In this document: piece after piece, positions 8,669 to 17,488 of the stretch | How the letters are laid out: each line of letters opens with the position of its first letter | How positions within the stretch are numbered: position 1 is the stretch's first letter | Assembly (NCBI RefSeq): GCF_016125575.1 | Contig: NZ_WGLM01000005.1 | Coordinates: 744,001 to 808,000 of the forward strand | From: Limimaricola sp. | GTDB lineage: Bacteria > Pseudomonadota > Alphaproteobacteria > Rhodobacterales > Rhodobacteraceae | Length of the DNA stretch: 64,000 bases | Direction: 5' to 3' | Notes under the pieces: generated by a model | Databases searched by the model: none | The model's input: only the letters and a program-made list of their open reading frames with translations | What the model was told of the DNA's origin: nothing | Position numbers and translations under genes: made by a program

Positions 8669-9211
8669 TCAATCGACCCGGCGCGGCGGATCGCGCCAGT
8701 CCTGCATCAGCCGGGCCAGCGCCGCCCAGTCGGTATATTCGCGGTCGGCATGGGGGTCTATCGCCTGCCCCTTTTGCGCCGCGATCCAGCGCATCGCCCA
8801 GCCGCGCAGCACATCGTAGCGGGTAAAGCGGAATGCGCCGGCGACATGCTCGGTCCGGTCGGGATGCCAGCCGGTCTTTTCCTCGAAGGCCGCGACGCAG
8901 GCCCGCAAGCCCGCCCAATCTTCCGGATCGTCACCCGCCGCGCTGAGCGACACCGACAGGAACAGCGTGCGCAGCCGTGCCAGCCCCGGTGCCAGCCTGT
9001 GCGCGACCTGCTCCAGCACCGACTGGAACCCCTGCACATGAACCGACCCGGCAAGGATCGCCGCGTCGAATCGGGTCAGGTCGAGGTCGTCCGTCTCCGC
9101 CGCGGGCAACAGCTCGACCGTGTCGCCGAGGTCGGCCAGCCTATCGGCGCAGAACCGGGCGATCTTGCGGGTCTGCCCGTCGGTTGTGGCATAGATGACA
9201 ATGTTCTTCAT
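8669..9211 (-). CDS. Flavodoxin-domain protein, HemG-like protoporphyrinogen IX dehydrogenase
   Basis: A 180-aa flavodoxin-fold protein. The FMN phosphate loop is Y-A-T-T-D-G-Q-T (residues 6-13). It also has A-A-I-L-A-G-S-V-H and a C-terminal A-F-R-F-T-R-Y-D stretch followed by a region rich in W, as in E. coli HemG, the quinone-dependent protoporphyrinogen oxidase. The enzyme would make protoporphyrin IX for heme and passes electrons to the quinone pool. HemG is less common than HemJ in alphaproteobacteria, so the exact substrate is uncertain. ATG 9211 is preferred because translation before it is Arg/Pro-rich and lacks the fold. Confidence 0.8.
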   Translation of the reverse strand: MKNIVIYATTDGQTRKIARFCADRLADLGDTVELLPAAETDDLDLTRFDAAILAGSVHVQGFQSVLEQVAHRLAPGLARLRTLFLSVSLSAAGDDPEDWAGLRACVAAFEEKTGWHPDRTEHVAGAFRFTRYDVLRGWAMRWIAAQKGQAIDPHADREYTDWAALARLMQDWRDPPRRVD

Positions 9212-9292
9212 GGCGCGCCCCCGCTTGGGTTTCGGCGCAAACCGTCTCACGCCGCCGCGTGGCGCGCTTTGACGGCGATCAAGCCGGGGGGG

Positions 9293-10066
9293 TCAGGCGC
9301 TTTTGCGCAGGCCGCGCATGCCGGCTGCCCAGGCCCGCGCGGCCTCGACGAAGGCCTGAAACAGCGGGCGCGAGACGGGATCGTTCGCTGCGTTCCATTC
9401 GGGATGCCATTGCACCGACAGCGCAAATCCGGGTGCATCGCGGACATAGATCGCCTCGGGCGTACCGTCAGGCGCATGGCCGTCGATGACGATGCGCGCG
9501 CCCGGCTCCTTGATGCCCTGCCCGTGCAAGGTGTTCGTCATCACCTCGCGCGCGCCCAGAAGCCGGTGAAAAACGCCGCCGTCAGTGAAACTGACCATGT
9601 GGCGCAGCGCGAATTGCTCTTCCAGCGTGCCATCGGGCGGCATCCGATGATTGTCGCGCCCCGGCAGGTCGCGGATCTCGGGGTAAAGCGAGCCACCCAT
9701 GGCAACGTTGACCTCCTGAAACCCGCGGCAGATGCCGAAGAAGGGCTGGCCACGCTCCACGCAGGCCCGCACGAGGCCCAGCGCCACCGCATCGCGCGCG
9801 CGGTCGAAAGCGCCGTGCGCCTCGGTCTCGGGCTCGCCGTATTCCTCGGGGTGAACGTTCGGCCGCCCGCCGGTCAGCAGGAACCCGTCGCAGGCCTCCA
9901 GCAGGTCGCCCAGCCGCACCATCGCTGGATCTGCCGGAATGATCAGCGGCAGACCCTCGGCCACCTCGGCGATGGCCGCGCAATTGATCTGCCCGGCCGC
10001 ATGGACGGGATAACGTTCATTGAGGATATTACTGTTGCCGACAATGCCAATGACGGGTCGGGACAT
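9293..10066 (-). CDS. Gamma-glutamyl-gamma-aminobutyrate hydrolase-type class I glutamine amidotransferase
   Basis: A 257-aa protein with the class I glutamine amidotransferase triad: nucleophile C113 in F-F-G-I-C-R-G-F-Q, H221 and E223 in V-Q-W-H-P-E-W. The start P-V-I-G-I-V-G-N and the L-L-T-G-G-R-P-N-V-H-P loop match the PuuD/peptidase C26 group, which hydrolyses gamma-glutamyl amides such as gamma-glutamyl-GABA in putrescine breakdown. No other putrescine gene is next to it, so the real substrate may be another gamma-glutamyl compound. The 82-base gap to the HemG-like gene is unremarkable. Confidence 0.88.
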   Translation of the reverse strand: MSRPVIGIVGNSNILNERYPVHAAGQINCAAIAEVAEGLPLIIPADPAMVRLGDLLEACDGFLLTGGRPNVHPEEYGEPETEAHGAFDRARDAVALGLVRACVERGQPFFGICRGFQEVNVAMGGSLYPEIRDLPGRDNHRMPPDGTLEEQFALRHMVSFTDGGVFHRLLGAREVMTNTLHGQGIKEPGARIVIDGHAPDGTPEAIYVRDAPGFALSVQWHPEWNAANDPVSRPLFQAFVEAARAWAAGMRGLRKSA

Positions 10067-10249
10067 GCCGCTCTCCCAGCCGATTTTCGCTAAACCTAGA
10101 GCGGTTTGACGGCCAAGGAAAGGTGCGGCACCGCACAGGGTGCCTTCACGCGCATCGAATGCCGGATTCTTGGGCGCGTGGCCCGAGGCACCGGCACTTG
10201 TGCTGCAAATGCCGGTCGCCTCGTCGCAGTCTTGGTCGCTCTGGCCCCT

Positions 10250-12400
10250 TCAGTGCAGCTGTAGCCGCGCCTTCAGCTCCAGCCGCCGGCGGTGCAGCAC
10301 CGGCTCGGTATAGCCCGAGGGCTGTTCGCGCCCCTTGAACACAAGGTCGCAAGCCGCCTGAAAGGCGATCCCGTCAAAATCGGGGGCCATCGGCACATAG
10401 GCCGGGTCGCCCGCGTTCTGCCGGTCCACGACCGCGGCCATCTTGCGCATCGCCTCCATCACCTGCGCCTCGCTGACGACGCCGTGGTGCAGCCAGTTGG
10501 CCAGCGCCTGGCTGGAGATGCGGCAGGTCGCGCGGTCTTCCATCAGCGCCACGTCGTGGATGTCGGGCACCTTGGAACAGCCCACCCCCTGCTCGATCCA
10601 GCGCACGACATAGCCAAGGATGCCTTGAGCGTTGTTCTCGACCTCGGCGATCTTCTGCGCGTCGGTCCAGCGGCGATAGGCGGCCAGCGGAATGTCGAGC
10701 AGCGCCGTGACATAGGCGCGCCGCCCGCCGGCCTTCAGCCGCGCCTGCACGGCAAAGACATCTACCTTGTGGTAATGCAGCGCGTGCAGCGTGGCGGCCG
10801 TGGGGCTGGGCACCCAGGCGCAGTTGGCGCCGGCGCGCGGGTGGTCGATCTTCTGTTCCAGCATCGCGGCCATCATGTCGGGCATCGCCCACATGCCCTT
10901 GCCGATCTGCGCGCGGCCCGAGAACCCGCATTCCAGCCCGATATCGACGTTCTGGTTCTCATAGGCGGTGATCCAGCCCTTGCGCTTGATGAACTCCTTG
11001 CGGCTGAACGGGCCGGCCTCCATCGAGGTGTGAATCTCGTCGCCCGTCCGGTCGAGAAAGCCCGTGTTGATGAAGCAGACCCGGTCCCTGGCGGCGCGGA
11101 TGCATTCCTTGAGGTTGACGGAGGTGCGCCGCTCTTCGTCCATCACGCCCAGCTTCACGGTGTTGCGCGGCAGGCCAAGGAAATCCTCGACGCGGTCGAA
11201 GGTTTCAACGGCAAAGGCCACTTCCTCGGGGCCGTGCATCTTGGGCTTGACGACGTAGACAGATCCCTTGCGGCTGTTGCCGTCGCCGCGGGCCAGGTCG
11301 TGCATGGCGATCAGCGTGGTGATGGCGGCGTCCATCAGCCCCTCGAACGCCTCGTTGCCGTCCCGGTCGAGGATCGCGGGATTGGTCATCAGGTGGCCAA
11401 CGTTGCGCACCAGCATCAGCGCGCGGCCCTTCAGCGTGAAGGGCGAACCGTCCGGCGCTGTATAGGTCCGGTCGGGCGACAGCCGGCGCGTCATCGTCCG
11501 GCCGCCCTTCTCGAAGGTTTCCTCGAGGTCGCCCCGCATCAGGCCCAGCCAGTTGCCATAGGCCAGCACCTTGTCGGGCGCGTCCACGCAGGCGACCGAA
11601 TCCTCGCAATCCATGATTGCCGAAATGGCGCTTTCCAGCCGCACGTCGGCCAGCAGCGCGCGATCGCGGCTGCCGATCGGGTGGGCGCGGTCGAAGACCA
11701 GTTCGACATGCAGGCCGTTATTGACCAGCAGCACCGCGTCGGGCGCCTTGGGATTGCCCCGGTAGCCCGCGAATTTTTCTGGTTGCATCAGCGGCAGGTC
11801 ATCGGCCAGCAGCGCGCCGTTCTGCACGTGGTAGCGGCTGACATCGGCATGGCTGGTACCCGCGATGGGGAAGGTCTCGTCGAGGAACACGCGCGAGCGG
11901 GCCACCACGCGCGCGCCGCGGCCGCGGTCATAGCCGCCGGCGGGCGGCAGGCTGCCCATCGCATCAGTGCCGTAGAACGAATCGTAAAGGCTGCCCCAGC
12001 GGGCATTGGCGGCGTTGAGCGCAAAGCGTGCATTGGTGATCGGCACCACCAGTTGCGGCCCCGGCACGGTTGCGATCTCGGGATCGCAATTCTCGGTCCC
12101 GATCTGGAAATCCGGCCCCTCGGGCACGATGTAGCCGATCTCCTGCAGGAAGGCGGCATAGGCGTCGGGATCATGCGGCTGGCCGCGCCGCGCGATGTGC
12201 CAGGCGTCGATCTGCGCCTGAATCGCGTCGCGTTTTTCCAGCAGGGCGCGGTTCTTCGGGCCAAGGTCATGAACCAGCGCCGACAGGCCCGTCCAGAACG
12301 CCTCGGGCGCCACACCCGTGCCCGGCAGCGCCCGTCCCTCGATGAAATCCGCAAGCTCTGCCGCTACCTGAAGCCCCTGCCGCTCGACCCGTTCGCGCAT
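10250..12400 (-). CDS. glcB: Malate synthase G
   Basis: A 716-aa enzyme, the normal size of the G isoform, condensing glyoxylate with acetyl-CoA to malate. Visible landmarks are [13 protein letters not shown] near residue 123, the M-D-C-E-D-S-V-A motif near 260, and a long TIM-barrel body containing K-M-H-G-P-E-E and [13 protein letters not shown]. The start at 12400 follows GGGGAGGGGA; an upstream frame extension lacks the fold and would cross the ArsR gene. It serves the glyoxylate shunt and glycolate use. It is divergent from an ArsR-type gene with a palindromic operator in the 133-bp gap, so that regulator may also influence glcB. Confidence 0.97.
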   Translation of the reverse strand: MRERVERQGLQVAAELADFIEGRALPGTGVAPEAFWTGLSALVHDLGPKNRALLEKRDAIQAQIDAWHIARRGQPHDPDAYAAFLQEIGYIVPEGPDFQIGTENCDPEIATVPGPQLVVPITNARFALNAANARWGSLYDSFYGTDAMGSLPPAGGYDRGRGARVVARSRVFLDETFPIAGTSHADVSRYHVQNGALLADDLPLMQPEKFAGYRGNPKAPDAVLLVNNGLHVELVFDRAHPIGSRDRALLADVRLESAISAIMDCEDSVACVDAPDKVLAYGNWLGLMRGDLEETFEKGGRTMTRRLSPDRTYTAPDGSPFTLKGRALMLVRNVGHLMTNPAILDRDGNEAFEGLMDAAITTLIAMHDLARGDGNSRKGSVYVVKPKMHGPEEVAFAVETFDRVEDFLGLPRNTVKLGVMDEERRTSVNLKECIRAARDRVCFINTGFLDRTGDEIHTSMEAGPFSRKEFIKRKGWITAYENQNVDIGLECGFSGRAQIGKGMWAMPDMMAAMLEQKIDHPRAGANCAWVPSPTAATLHALHYHKVDVFAVQARLKAGGRRAYVTALLDIPLAAYRRWTDAQKIAEVENNAQGILGYVVRWIEQGVGCSKVPDIHDVALMEDRATCRISSQALANWLHHGVVSEAQVMEAMRKMAAVVDRQNAGDPAYVPMAPDFDGIAFQAACDLVFKGREQPSGYTEPVLHRRRLELKARLQLH

Positions 12401-12469
12401 CGCGTCCCCTCCCCGGAATACCATTGCACACGGTCGATTAGTGCAGAAGTTTCCGATCGGCAACACGCC

Positions 12470-12495
12470 AAAACTTAGGCCTGCACCTAAGTTTT
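12470..12495. promoter_or_regulatory. Palindromic operator, likely site for the adjacent ArsR-type regulator
   Basis: AAAACTTAGG - six bases - CCTAAGTTTT is a perfect inverted repeat with 10-bp arms in a GC-rich intergenic region. It lies 39 bases before the ArsR start codon and 70 bases before glcB. A third ACTTAGG copy is at 12524-12530. The symmetry and size fit a dimeric winged-helix repressor of the ArsR family. Confidence 0.75.
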
Positions 12496-12523
12496 TGCTT
12501 GCGGGACCGGCCGACTCGCTGTT

Positions 12524-12530
12524 ACTTAGG
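12524..12530 (+). promoter_or_regulatory. Operator half-site overlapping the ArsR ribosome site
   Basis: ACTTAGG repeats the arm of the palindrome at 12470-12495 exactly and ends three bases before the ATG at 12534, so the only purines available for ribosome binding lie inside it. If bound, it would block initiation near the gene start. Confidence 0.5.
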
Positions 12531-12533
12531 CAC

Positions 12534-12875
12534 ATGGCTAACCAAAGCGGAGACCTCGATACCCTGTTCCAGTCGCTGGCCGATCCGACGCGCCGGGCGA
12601 TCCTTGCCCGGCTGGCGCACGGGCCCGCCACCGTCACCGACCTTGCCCGCCCCTTCGACATGGCGCTGCCCTCGTTCCTGCAGCATCTGCGCAAGCTTGA
12701 GGATGGCGGCCTGATCGAGACGACCAAGACCGGCCGCGTCCGCACCTGCACGCTGATCACCGGCGCGCTGGCCCCCGCACGGGACTGGATGACCGAGCAG
12801 CGCCTGCTGTGGGAAGGGCGCCATGACCGCCTCGAAGCCTACCTTGCCACCCTGACCAAAGGAGACGACCGATGA
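12534..12875 (+). CDS. ArsR/SmtB-family winged-helix transcriptional regulator
   Basis: A 113-aa protein with the ArsR fold: [17 protein letters not shown] (residues 11-27), then a recognition helix in [14 protein letters not shown] (about 47-60) and a wing [11 protein letters not shown]. No metal-binding cysteine motif is visible, so it belongs with the non-metal ArsR group often paired with SRPBCC proteins. The start at 12534 is chosen because the fold begins just after it. TGA overlaps the next ATG. It probably represses its own operon through the palindrome upstream. Confidence 0.93.
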   Translation: MANQSGDLDTLFQSLADPTRRAILARLAHGPATVTDLARPFDMALPSFLQHLRKLEDGGLIETTKTGRVRTCTLITGALAPARDWMTEQRLLWEGRHDRLEAYLATLTKGDDR

Positions 12876-13339
12876 CCGACGACACCACCCTTGTCCTGCA
12901 CCGCATCCTGAAGGCGCCGCGCGCACTGGTCTGGGCGTGCTGGACCGATCCCGACCATATCAAACAATTCTTCGTCCCCCGGCCGCACGAGGTGACCGAG
13001 GCCATCATCGAGCCGCGCGCCGGCGGGCGGTTCTTCACGATGATGCGGGTGGACGGCACCGATTACCCCAATGACGGCGCGGTTCTTGAGGCGGTCGAAG
13101 GCGAACGGCTTGTCTTTACCGACATGATGGTCGCCGACTGGCAGCCGGTGGAAAACCCCGGCCTCGGCTTTACCGCGACGCTGCTCCTGAAGGATCACCC
13201 CGAGGGCACCGACTATACCGCGATTGCCCGCCACCGCACCCGAGAAAGCGCCGAAACCCATGAGAAGATGGGCTTTTCCCAGGGCTGGGGCACCGTCGCC
13301 CAACAGCTTGAGGACTATATCCGCGGGAGCCTGATGTGA
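12872..13339 (+). CDS. SRPBCC/AHSA1-domain protein (first of pair)
   Basis: A 155-aa START-like protein (activator of Hsp90 ATPase homology 1 type). It opens with I-L-K-A-P-R-A-L-V-W-A-C-W-T-D-P-D, the usual strand-helix start, then G-G-R-F-F-T-M and ends with an amphipathic helix containing H-E-K-M-G-F-S-Q-G-W. The fold makes a hydrophobic pocket for small ligands; the ligand is unknown. It overlaps the ArsR gene by ATGA, and its TGA shares a base with the next ATG, so the three genes form one unit. The ArsR may sense a substrate of these proteins. Confidence 0.9.
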   Translation: MTDDTTLVLHRILKAPRALVWACWTDPDHIKQFFVPRPHEVTEAIIEPRAGGRFFTMMRVDGTDYPNDGAVLEAVEGERLVFTDMMVADWQPVENPGLGFTATLLLKDHPEGTDYTAIARHRTRESAETHEKMGFSQGWGTVAQQLEDYIRGSLM

Positions 13340-13800
13340 TGGGCCGCACCGCCGCAGCCGCGCCCGATGACCGCACGCTGGTCCTGTCGCGCCACTTCGC
13401 CGCCCCGCCCGAACGGGTCTGGGCGGCCTGGACCGATCCCGCGGTGCTGCCGCGGTGGTTCGGCCCCGAGGGGTTTCACTGCGTCACCCACGAGATCGAC
13501 ATTCGCGTGGGCGGCCAGTGGATCTTCGATATGATCGGCCACGGCATGACCTTTCCCAACCGGCACCGCTACCTTGAACTGACCCCGCACAGCCGCATCC
13601 ATTTCCTGATGGACGGCAATGGCGACTCGGGCGAGCCCAAGGACGTGACGGTCACTCTGACCCCGCGCGACGGCGGCACGGACCTGCGGCAGGTCATGGT
13701 GTTCCCCTCCGTCGCGGAAAAGGAAGAGGCCGAAAGCTACCACGCGGTCGAACTGGGCCAGACCACGCTGGCCAAGCTCGCCGCCGCACTGGGCGAATGA
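13339..13800 (+). CDS. SRPBCC/AHSA1-domain protein (second of pair)
   Basis: A 153-aa paralogue-like partner of the preceding gene, with F-A-A-P-P-E-R-V-W-A-A-W-T-D-P near residue 20, W-F-G-P-E-G-F, and V-G-G-Q-W. The final helix E-E-A-E-S-Y-H-A-V-E-L-G is typical of AHSA1 domains. ATG 13339 overlaps the previous TGA by one base (TGATG); GTG 13336 in frame is an alternative. The pair may act together or on different ligands. It ends one base before the stop of the opposite DUF2256 gene. Confidence 0.9.
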   Translation: MGRTAAAAPDDRTLVLSRHFAAPPERVWAAWTDPAVLPRWFGPEGFHCVTHEIDIRVGGQWIFDMIGHGMTFPNRHRYLELTPHSRIHFLMDGNGDSGEPKDVTVTLTPRDGGTDLRQVMVFPSVAEKEEAESYHAVELGQTTLAKLAAALGE

Positions 13801-13944
13801 TCAGCTCTTCTGCCGGCGGCAGCGGTCCGAGCAGTAGCGCACCTTGTCCCAGTCCTTCGCCCAGGCCTTGCGCCAGGCGAAGGGCCTGCCGCATCTTGGG
13901 CAGACCTTGGTGGGAAGCTCGGACTTCTTGCGCATCTTCGGCAT
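13801..13944 (-). CDS. DUF2256 zinc-ribbon mini-protein
   Basis: A 47-aa basic protein, [13 protein letters not shown] then C-P-R-C (residues 15-18) and C-S-D-R-C (38-42), with W-R-K-A-W-A-K-D-W between. This C-x2-C / C-x3-C arrangement with the central tryptophans is the DUF2256 pattern. Zinc binding is likely. Homologues are often found near photolyase or cryptochrome genes; none is here. It is convergent with the AHSA1 gene, stop against stop. No strong ribosome site is visible. Confidence 0.85.
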   Translation of the reverse strand: MPKMRKKSELPTKVCPRCGRPFAWRKAWAKDWDKVRYCSDRCRRQKS

Positions 13945-14044
13945 GGGCCGTCAGGTAGGCGCGCGCGCCGCGCCGTCCAGCCCGCTTGCGGCCCTGCCGC
14001 GGGCGGCCTAGGTCTTGCGGGCAGACAGCCAGCGAGGGCCCCCA

Positions 14045-16591
14045 ATGAAAGACGCCACCCCTGAAACCGTCTACCTCAAGGACTACACCCCGCCCGCATG
14101 GCTGGTGGACAAGGTCGAGCTGACCTTCAGGCTGGCCCCGCAGGCCACGCGGGTGATCTCGCGCATCGCCTTCCGCCCCAACCCCGCGACCGCCGACCGG
14201 GCCTTTGCGCTGGACGGCGAGAATGTGAAACTGCTCTGGGCCAGGATCGACGGCGCGCCGGTAAAGCCGGTTGTCACCGAAACCGGGCTGAGCTGCGCCG
14301 TGCCCGATGCGCCCTTCCAGTGGGAAGCCGAGGTCGAGATTGCCCCCGCCGCCAATACCGCGCTGGAGGGGCTTTACATGTCGCGCGGCATGTATTGCAC
14401 CCAGTGCGAGGCGCAGGGCTTTCGCAAGATCACCTATTACCCCGACCGGCCCGACGTGATGGCGCCCTTCAGCGTCCGCATCGAAAGCGACCTGCCGGTG
14501 CTGCTGTCGAACGGCAACCGGCGCGAGGCCGGGCCCGGCTTTGCCGAATGGCACGATCCCTGGCCGAAACCCAGCTACCTGTTCGCGCTGGTGGCGGGCG
14601 AGCTAGTGGCGCATCCGGGCAGCTTCCGCACCCGTTCGGGCCGCGAGGTCGAGCTGAACATCTGGGTGCGCCCCGGCGACGAGGACAAGTGCGCCTTCGG
14701 CATGGAGGCGCTGAAACGGTCGATGGCGTGGGACGAAAAGGTCTTTGGCTGCGAGTACGACTTAGACATTTTCAACATTGTTGCCGTTGATGACTTCAAT
14801 ATGGGCGCAATGGAGAACAAGGGATTGAACATTTTCAACTCCGCCGCCGTTCTCGCCAATCCCGGTACCGCGACCGACCAGAGCTTTGAGCGCATCGAGG
14901 CGATCATCGCGCACGAGTATTTCCACAACTGGACCGGCAACCGCATCACCTGCCGCGACTGGTTCCAGCTGTGCCTGAAAGAGGGCCTGACGGTCTATCG
15001 CGACCAGCAATTCACCGGCGACATGCGCAGCCACGCCGTCAAGCGCATCGACGACGTGACGACCCTGCGCGCCCGCCAGTTCCGCGAGGATGCGGGGCCG
15101 CTGGCCCACCCGGTGCGCCCCGAAAGCTTTGTCGAGATCAACAATTTTTATACCGCCACCGTCTATGAAAAGGGCGCCGAGATCATCGGCATGCTGCGCC
15201 TTCTGGTGGGCGAAGAAGCCTGGCGGCGCGGCATGGACCTCTACTTCGACCGCCATGACGGACAGGCCGTGACGATCGAGGACTGGCTGGCCGTCTTTGC
15301 CGAGGTCAGCGGGCGCGATCTGTCGCAGTTCCGCCGCTGGTATTCCGACGCCGGCACGCCGCATCTGCATGTCGCCGAAGACTGGGCGGATGGCACCTAC
15401 AGCCTGACCCTGCGCCAGCAGACCGCGCCCACCCCCGGCCAGCCCGAAAAGGCGCCCCGCGTCATCCCCGTGGCGGTGGGCCTGCTTGGCCCCAACGGCG
15501 ACGAGGTGCAACCCACCACCGTGTTGGAACTGACCGAAACCGAACAGACCTTCCGCTTCGAGGGGCTGGGCGCGCGCCCGGTCATGTCGCTCCTGCGCAA
15601 CTTCTCGGCCCCCGTGATCGTGGAGCGCGCGCAAACGCCGGGCGAACTGGCCTTCCTGCTGGCCCATGACACCGATCCCTTCGCGCGGTGGGAGGCGGGG
15701 CGGATGCTGGCGCGCGGCGTGATCCGCGCGATGCTGGAGGGCGCCGCGCCCGATCCGGCCTTCCTGTCGGGCCTTGGCGCGGTGCTGCGCGACGATACGC
15801 TGGACCCCGCCTTCCGCGCCCGCGTCCTGGCCCTGCCTTCCGAGGATGACACCGCCCAGGCCCTTTTCACCGCCGGCACCACGCCCGACCCCGACGCGAT
15901 CCACGCCGCGCACGAGGGCCTGCGCGAGGCGATGGCGCGCCATCTGGCCGCCGATCTGGCCCGCATCCATGCCGCCATGGCGGTGCCCGGCCCCTACCGC
16001 CCCGAGGCCGAGGACGCGGGCAAGCGCGCCCTTGGCAATGCCGCGCTGGCGCTCATCACCCGGACCGATGGCGGAAAGGCGGCGCGCGCGGCCTTTGCCG
16101 CGGCCGACAACCTGACCCAGCAATCGGCCGCGCTGGCCAGCCTGCTGAGCATCGGCGCGGGCGAGGCGGAACTGACCGCCCTGCACGACCAGTGGCAGCA
16201 CGAACGCCTGGTGATGGACCGCTGGTTCGGGCTGCAGGTGTCTTGCGCCGCGCCGGACCGGGCCGTTGCCACCGCCCGGAGGCTGACGGAACACCCGCTG
16301 TTCGACTGGAAGAACCCCAACCGCTTCCGTGCGGTGATGGGCGCGCTGGCGGGCCACCCGGCCGGCTTTCACGCCAGGGACGGCGCGGGCTACGCCCTGC
16401 TTGCCGACTGGCTGATCCGGCTTGACCCCGTCAACCCGCAGACCGCCGCGCGGATGACCACCGCCTTCGAGACGTGGCGCCGCTATGACGCGGGGCGACA
16501 GGCGCTGATGCGCGCGGCGCTGGAACGCATCGCCGCCGCGCCCGGCCTGTCACGCGACACCGCCGAGATAGTGGCGCGCATGCTGGGCTGA
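14045..16591 (+). CDS. pepN: Aminopeptidase N (M1 family)
   Basis: An 848-aa zinc aminopeptidase close to E. coli PepN (870 aa). The exopeptidase motif G-A-M-E-N is present just before the zinc site H290-E-Y-F-H294 with the third ligand E313 (H-E-x-x-H-x18-E). It trims N-terminal residues of peptides in the cytoplasm. N-terminal beta domain, catalytic thermolysin-like domain and the alanine-rich helical C-terminal half follow in the normal order. ATG 14045 is used since an in-frame upstream start would add ten residues outside the conserved fold; GAGGG lies just upstream. Confidence 0.96.
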   Translation: MKDATPETVYLKDYTPPAWLVDKVELTFRLAPQATRVISRIAFRPNPATADRAFALDGENVKLLWARIDGAPVKPVVTETGLSCAVPDAPFQWEAEVEIAPAANTALEGLYMSRGMYCTQCEAQGFRKITYYPDRPDVMAPFSVRIESDLPVLLSNGNRREAGPGFAEWHDPWPKPSYLFALVAGELVAHPGSFRTRSGREVELNIWVRPGDEDKCAFGMEALKRSMAWDEKVFGCEYDLDIFNIVAVDDFNMGAMENKGLNIFNSAAVLANPGTATDQSFERIEAIIAHEYFHNWTGNRITCRDWFQLCLKEGLTVYRDQQFTGDMRSHAVKRIDDVTTLRARQFREDAGPLAHPVRPESFVEINNFYTATVYEKGAEIIGMLRLLVGEEAWRRGMDLYFDRHDGQAVTIEDWLAVFAEVSGRDLSQFRRWYSDAGTPHLHVAEDWADGTYSLTLRQQTAPTPGQPEKAPRVIPVAVGLLGPNGDEVQPTTVLELTETEQTFRFEGLGARPVMSLLRNFSAPVIVERAQTPGELAFLLAHDTDPFARWEAGRMLARGVIRAMLEGAAPDPAFLSGLGAVLRDDTLDPAFRARVLALPSEDDTAQALFTAGTTPDPDAIHAAHEGLREAMARHLAADLARIHAAMAVPGPYRPEAEDAGKRALGNAALALITRTDGGKAARAAFAAADNLTQQSAALASLLSIGAGEAELTALHDQWQHERLVMDRWFGLQVSCAAPDRAVATARRLTEHPLFDWKNPNRFRAVMGALAGHPAGFHARDGAGYALLADWLIRLDPVNPQTAARMTTAFETWRRYDAGRQALMRAALERIAAAPGLSRDTAEIVARMLG

Positions 16592-16627
16592 CATCGCGCT
16601 GTCATTTTGGCGCGGCAGAATCGGGGA

Positions 16628-17485
16628 ATGAAGGACAGAATCGACCCCCTGATCGCCGAACGCGCGCCGTGGCTTTTCCGCCCGACGCCGATGGCCCGCG
16701 CCGCGCGCCCGCTGCTGGACCGGGTGCTGCATTATGACCGCACGGTCGCGCTGGCCGCGCGCGTGGCCGACCTGCCCGCGCCGGGCATCATGGCCGAGGT
16801 GCATCGGCTGATCGCGCGGCGCGTCACCGTCAGCGGGTTGCACCACCTGCCCGGCGACGGGCCGGCGCTGGTCGTCGCCAACCATCCGACCGGCATCGCC
16901 GACGGGGTGATCCTGCACGGCGCGCTGGCAGAGCGGCGCCCCGATCTCTACTTCCTCGCCAACCGCGACATCCTGCGCGTCCTGCCGCAGATGGCCGAGA
17001 TGATTGCCCCGGTCGAATGGCGCCCGGCCCTGCGCAGCCCCGCCAAGACGCGGCAAACGCTGCACTTCGTACAAGGTGCGGTGGCGCAGGGGCGGCTTGG
17101 GGTCATCTTCCCCTCGGGCCGGCTGGCGCAGCGCCGCGGTCTGCGCCTCTACGAGCGGCCGTGGATGGCCTCGGCGGCGACGCTGGCACGCAGGTTCGAC
17201 CTGCCGGTCATCCCGGTCCATATCCGTGCGCGCAACTCGGCGCTGTTCTATCTCTTCGACCGCATCCACCCGACGCTGCGCGACATCACCCTCTTCCACG
17301 AGACGCTGAACAAGGCCGCTCAGCCCTTTGCCGTGACGGTGGGCGCGCCTATCGCCGCCGCGTCGCTGCCGCAGGGGCCGGACGCCGCCATCGCCATGCT
17401 GCGCCGCGCGGTGCTGGATCTGGCCGAGGATCCGACGGGCACGGTGCGGCTGATCCCGGCCGCTCGCCGCCCGCAACTGGCCTGA
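16628..17485 (+). CDS. 1-acyl-glycerol-3-phosphate acyltransferase-like (PlsC family) protein
   Basis: A 285-aa acyltransferase. The catalytic motif N-H-P-T-G-I-A-D-G (H-x4-D) is near residue 80, followed by F-L-A-N-R-D-I and the phosphate-binding-like motif I-F-P-S-G-R near residue 160. These are PlsC/lyso-ornithine acyltransferase family motifs; the substrate could be lysophosphatidate, a lyso-ornithine lipid or a related lipid. The ATG at 16628 is preferred to a TTG seven codons upstream. It converges with the lytic transglycosylase gene (stops three bases apart). Confidence 0.8.
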   Translation: MKDRIDPLIAERAPWLFRPTPMARAARPLLDRVLHYDRTVALAARVADLPAPGIMAEVHRLIARRVTVSGLHHLPGDGPALVVANHPTGIADGVILHGALAERRPDLYFLANRDILRVLPQMAEMIAPVEWRPALRSPAKTRQTLHFVQGAVAQGRLGVIFPSGRLAQRRGLRLYERPWMASAATLARRFDLPVIPVHIRARNSALFYLFDRIHPTLRDITLFHETLNKAAQPFAVTVGAPIAAASLPQGPDAAIAMLRRAVLDLAEDPTGTVRLIPAARRPQLA

Positions 17486-17488
17486 GCC

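Noticed and set aside
10292-12478. 728-codon plus-strand frame antisense to glcB
   Set aside because: High-GC shadow frame; malate synthase G is clearly coded on the other strand over the same bases.
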